DNA of 64,000 bases from Actinomadura luzonensis. GTDB lineage: Bacteria; Actinomycetota; Actinomycetes; Streptosporangiales; Streptosporangiaceae. Positions 62,192-64,000 of the stretch are shown here, piece after piece. The stretch spans positions 372,001 to 436,000 of the forward strand of contig NZ_JAKRKC020000003.1 of assembly GCF_022664455.2 (NCBI RefSeq), in the 5' to 3' direction. Made by a program: the position numbers and the translations under genes. Numbering within the stretch: the stretch's first letter is position 1; every line of letters starts with the position of its first letter. A model generated the notes under the pieces. That model made no database searches, was not told where the DNA came from, and saw only the letters and a list, made by a program, of their open reading frames with translations.

Positions 62192-62197
62192 GAGTAA
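62182..62197. promoter_or_regulatory. Palindrome TTACTC-N4-GAGTAA over the TetR start codon
   Basis: TTACTC (62182-62187) and GAGTAA (62192-62197) are exact complements around GCAT, which contains the TetR start codon. TetR proteins typically bind such 15-20-bp palindromes, so autorepression by blocking initiation is likely. There is no ribosome site. Confidence 0.55.
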
Positions 62198-62220
62198 TTG
62201 GTACCACCGGCGAGGGGCGG

Positions 62221-62511
62221 TCAGTCGGCGGGCAGGAGGGTGCCGAGCGGGCCGAGGTCGAGGTTGAGGTCGGCGGGCGTCAGCTCGAAGCGCTCGCACA
62301 GGTCCTCCATCGCCTCCTCCAGGCTCATGAGCGTGACGCCCAGGGCCTCGATCTGCTCGTCGGTGAGGTTGCCGCCCTCCATGCGGCGCACGCACTGGCG
62401 CTCGACGAGCTGGCGTACCAGCTCGACGATGGTGAGCACCAGGCGGGACAGGTCGCGCTGGACGGTCTCCGGGTCGGCGGCGATGCGCCAGCGCGTCCCC
62501 TCCTCGTTCAC
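62221..62511 (-). CDS. gvpK: Gas vesicle protein GvpK
   Basis: A 96-residue GvpK with the family core (ETVQRDLSRLVLTIVELVRQ, RQCVRRMEGGNLTDEQIEAL, GVTLMSLEEAMEDLCERFEL). GvpK is an accessory protein for gas-vesicle assembly. Start is GTG 62511, which overlaps the preceding stop (GTGA) and has GGAGGG just upstream. Last gene of the gvp operon. Confidence 0.95.
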   Translation of the reverse strand: MNEEGTRWRIAADPETVQRDLSRLVLTIVELVRQLVERQCVRRMEGGNLTDEQIEALGVTLMSLEEAMEDLCERFELTPADLNLDLGPLGTLLPAD

Positions 62512-62726
62512 GCGCCCTCCAGCTTGTCGGCGGAGACGAAGATCGTCCGCAGCGAGATGCACACGAGGTCGACGTCGGCGATGGACAGCACGATGTCGCC
62601 GCTCAGGGCGACGCCGCCGGCCAGCAGCCGGTCCAGCAGGTCCACGAGCGACACCCGCTCGGGCGGCAGCCGGTCGCTCATCGCCACGTCGTCGCCGGGC
62701 GTCGCCGGCAGCGGCGGCGCGCTCAC
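62508..62726 (-). CDS. gvpS: Gas vesicle protein of the GvpA/J/S family (GvpS-like)
   Basis: A 72-residue GvpA-fold protein: SLVDLLDRLLAGGVALSGDI followed by VLSIADVDLVCISLRTIFVS, the helix-strand-strand pattern of the shell family. Position between gvpL and gvpK matches gvpS of streptomycete clusters. Start GTG 62726 overlaps the preceding stop. Confidence 0.88.
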   Translation of the reverse strand: MSAPPLPATPGDDVAMSDRLPPERVSLVDLLDRLLAGGVALSGDIVLSIADVDLVCISLRTIFVSADKLEGA

Positions 62727-63496
62727 CGGGTCTCCAGCACGGTGAACGAGTACGGCGCCCACGGCCCCGTCACCGTCAGCTCGACCCCGCTCCCGCCGAG
62801 CGCGCCCGCCAGCTCGGCGAACTCCCCGACACGGCCCTCGTCCACCAGGTAGGCCCCGTTGAGCAACATCCAGTCCGCCCGGCCCGACAGCCGCGGGTCC
62901 TGAGGACGGTGCCGGCGGCTCGCCGCGGCGACCGTGGCGAGCGCGGCGTGGATGTGCTCGGCCCGGGCCAGGGCCTGCCGCCGCGCCTGCTCGCGCCCGC
63001 GCAGGCCGGCCCGCCGCCGCCGCAGGTACGCGGTGCCCGGCTTGCCGGGCTCACAGCCCGTCCCGTCCGCGTCGGGGGTGGCGTCGGCCGCCGGCTCGGG
63101 AGCCGCCGGGTCGGCGAACGCCTTCACGCCCCACTCGCGGCGCCCCCTGACCTGCTCCAGCACCTCCGCGAACGCCCCGGCGCGGCGCTCCAGCAGGTCG
63201 CGGACCTGCTCGTCGTCGTCGTACACGGTGACGAGCCGGACCGGCGCGGTCGGCGTGGCGGCGGCCACGGCGTCCACCACGCGGTGGTGCGCGCGGGCGG
63301 TGCCGGCCAGCCAGTCCATGTCCTCCAGCGAGCGGCGCAGCGGCTCCTCGGCGAAGCGCTCCAGCGGCACGCTGCTCACGTACGCGACGAGCCCGCCGCG
63401 CGCGATCGTGCGCACGAGCGTGTCCGCCACGCCCGGCGGGCAGCCGGGCACCTCGTCCCTGGCGACGGCGTACAGGTAGGTCCCGGCGTCACTCAT
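62723..63496 (-). CDS. gvpL: Gas vesicle protein GvpL/GvpF
   Basis: A 257-residue GvpL/F protein: N-terminal TYLYAVARDEVPGCPPGV, then SLEDMDWLAGTARAHHRVVD, TAPVRLVTVYDDDEQVRDLL, and C-terminal DWMLLNGAYLVDEGRVGEF ending in GPWAPYSFTVLETR. It helps nucleate and assemble the shell. Order J-L-S-K suggests GvpL rather than GvpF. A ~35-residue Pro/Ala/Gly insertion in the middle is variable in the family. Confidence 0.93.
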   Translation of the reverse strand: MSDAGTYLYAVARDEVPGCPPGVADTLVRTIARGGLVAYVSSVPLERFAEEPLRRSLEDMDWLAGTARAHHRVVDAVAAATPTAPVRLVTVYDDDEQVRDLLERRAGAFAEVLEQVRGRREWGVKAFADPAAPEPAADATPDADGTGCEPGKPGTAYLRRRRAGLRGREQARRQALARAEHIHAALATVAAASRRHRPQDPRLSGRADWMLLNGAYLVDEGRVGEFAELAGALGGSGVELTVTGPWAPYSFTVLETR

Positions 63497-63830
63497 CCTG
63501 GCCCGCCCGGTCCTCGATGGCCGCCAGGCGGCGGCGCAGCCGGCGGTTCTCCTCGACCAGCTCCCGGTCCCGGCCGGACAGGAAGGGGTCGTGCTTCCAC
63601 CAGTCGATGCCGAGCTCCCTGGCGGTGTCCACGGACGCGATGAGCAGCCGCAGCTTGATCGTCAGCAGCTCGATGTCGAGCAGGTTCACCCGGATGTCGC
63701 CCGCGATGACCACGCCCCTGTCGAGCACGCGCTCCAGGATGTCGCCCAGGTTGGCCGGCTCGTGGCCGGTCGAGGTGGGCCCGTACGAGGGGCGGACGAC
63801 CGGCCCGCCCGAGGTCCCTACCGAGTCCAT
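63489..63830 (-). CDS. gvpJ: Gas vesicle protein of the GvpA/J family (GvpJ-like)
   Basis: A 113-residue protein with the shell-family core (LGDILERVLDRGVVIAGDIR, VNLLDIELLTIKLRLLIASV) and a C-terminal extension starting GIDWWKHDPFLSG and ending in a coiled coil (RELVEENRRLRRRLAAIED). GIDWW occurs both in GvpJ and in some GvpA proteins, so the main shell protein cannot be ruled out. Overlaps gvpL by 8 bases. Confidence 0.88.
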   Translation of the reverse strand: MDSVGTSGGPVVRPSYGPTSTGHEPANLGDILERVLDRGVVIAGDIRVNLLDIELLTIKLRLLIASVDTARELGIDWWKHDPFLSGRDRELVEENRRLRRRLAAIEDRAGQDE

Positions 63831-63849
63831 GTCACGCCGCCCCGCCCGG

Positions 63850-64000
63850 TCACAGGGTCTCCCCGTTGTCGCCGCTGCCCCGCCGGTAGCGTCGCAGCCT
63901 CCGATATGCCAGCAAGCTCCCCTCCTCGTCGATCTCGACCTGGTAGAGCGCGAGGATGTCGCCGGAGGAGGGGATCCGGCGGTCCTCGACGACCTCCACG
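63850..64000 (-). CDS. gvpO: Gas vesicle protein GvpO, C-terminal end (cut by window edge)
   Basis: The last ~49 residues of a GvpO-like protein: VEVVEDRRIPSSGDILALYQ, then VEIDEEGSLLAYRRLRRYRR, ending at TGA 63850-63852. GvpO is an actinobacterial gas-vesicle accessory protein and usually heads the cluster. The rest lies beyond the window. Confidence 0.85.
   Translation of the reverse strand, partial: VEVVEDRRIPSSGDILALYQVEIDEEGSLLAYRRLRRYRRGSGDNGETL

Overview
The window is high-GC DNA with strongly GC-ending codons, typical of a filamentous actinomycete. A mycothiol S-conjugate amidase, a type VII (ESX-like) secretion locus with EccB/C/D and mycosin, an acyl-CoA carboxylase with an epsilon subunit, a Tad pilus operon with a LysM-BTAD protein and a gas-vesicle cluster together suggest Streptosporangiaceae (Nonomuraea-like). 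This placement is inferred from gene content; no rRNA or other marker is present.

Layout. 0-13.2 kb is mostly metabolism and repair: the C-terminal end of an epoxide hydrolase, a zinc-ribbon protein, ppc, an ABC exporter pair, a propionyl-CoA-type carboxylase beta subunit with its epsilon subunit, a NYN nuclease, an Ada-AlkA fusion translationally coupled to ogt, a putative PD-(D/E)XK protein and a MarR regulator. 13.2-23.6 kb (minus strand) is one tightly overlapping operon for a Tad/Flp pilus: cpaB, cpaE, tadA, tadB, tadC, a Flp-like prepilin, three TadE/G-like pseudopilins, a membrane LysM-BTAD protein, a lipoprotein and a secreted protein. Divergent from it is a very large FtsK/EccC-like ATPase gene (23.9-29.4 kb) with an apparent frameshift near its 5' end. 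It is followed by a gene-free stretch of 17/16-bp and 18-bp tandem repeats.

30.3-33.2 kb holds a membrane protein and a TetR regulator divergent from a flavin monooxygenase. 33.3-55.0 kb is the type VII secretion locus: eccB, eccC, eccD, mycosin, several WXG100 proteins, three YbaB/EbfC-like proteins, long Pro/Gly/Thr-rich candidate substrates, a WXG100-lytic transglycosylase fusion and a membrane pseudokinase split by an apparent frameshift. Three of the long candidate substrates share a C-terminal tail that I do not recognise as a named domain; it is the best candidate here for something undescribed.

55.1-62.2 kb carries a short-chain dehydrogenase, the biotin carboxylase/biotin carrier alpha subunit that could partner the distant beta and epsilon subunits, a secreted Gly-rich membrane protein, mca with a divergent TetR gene, a start-less gene remnant, a GNAT acetyltransferase and another TetR gene with a palindrome over its start codon. 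62.2-64.0 kb is a gas-vesicle cluster (gvpO partial, J, L/F, S, K), cut by the window end.

Many genes have no Shine-Dalgarno but a TANNNT hexamer 6-8 nt before the start codon, suggesting leaderless transcription. I saw no rRNA, tRNA, CRISPR array, insertion sequence or phage genes.
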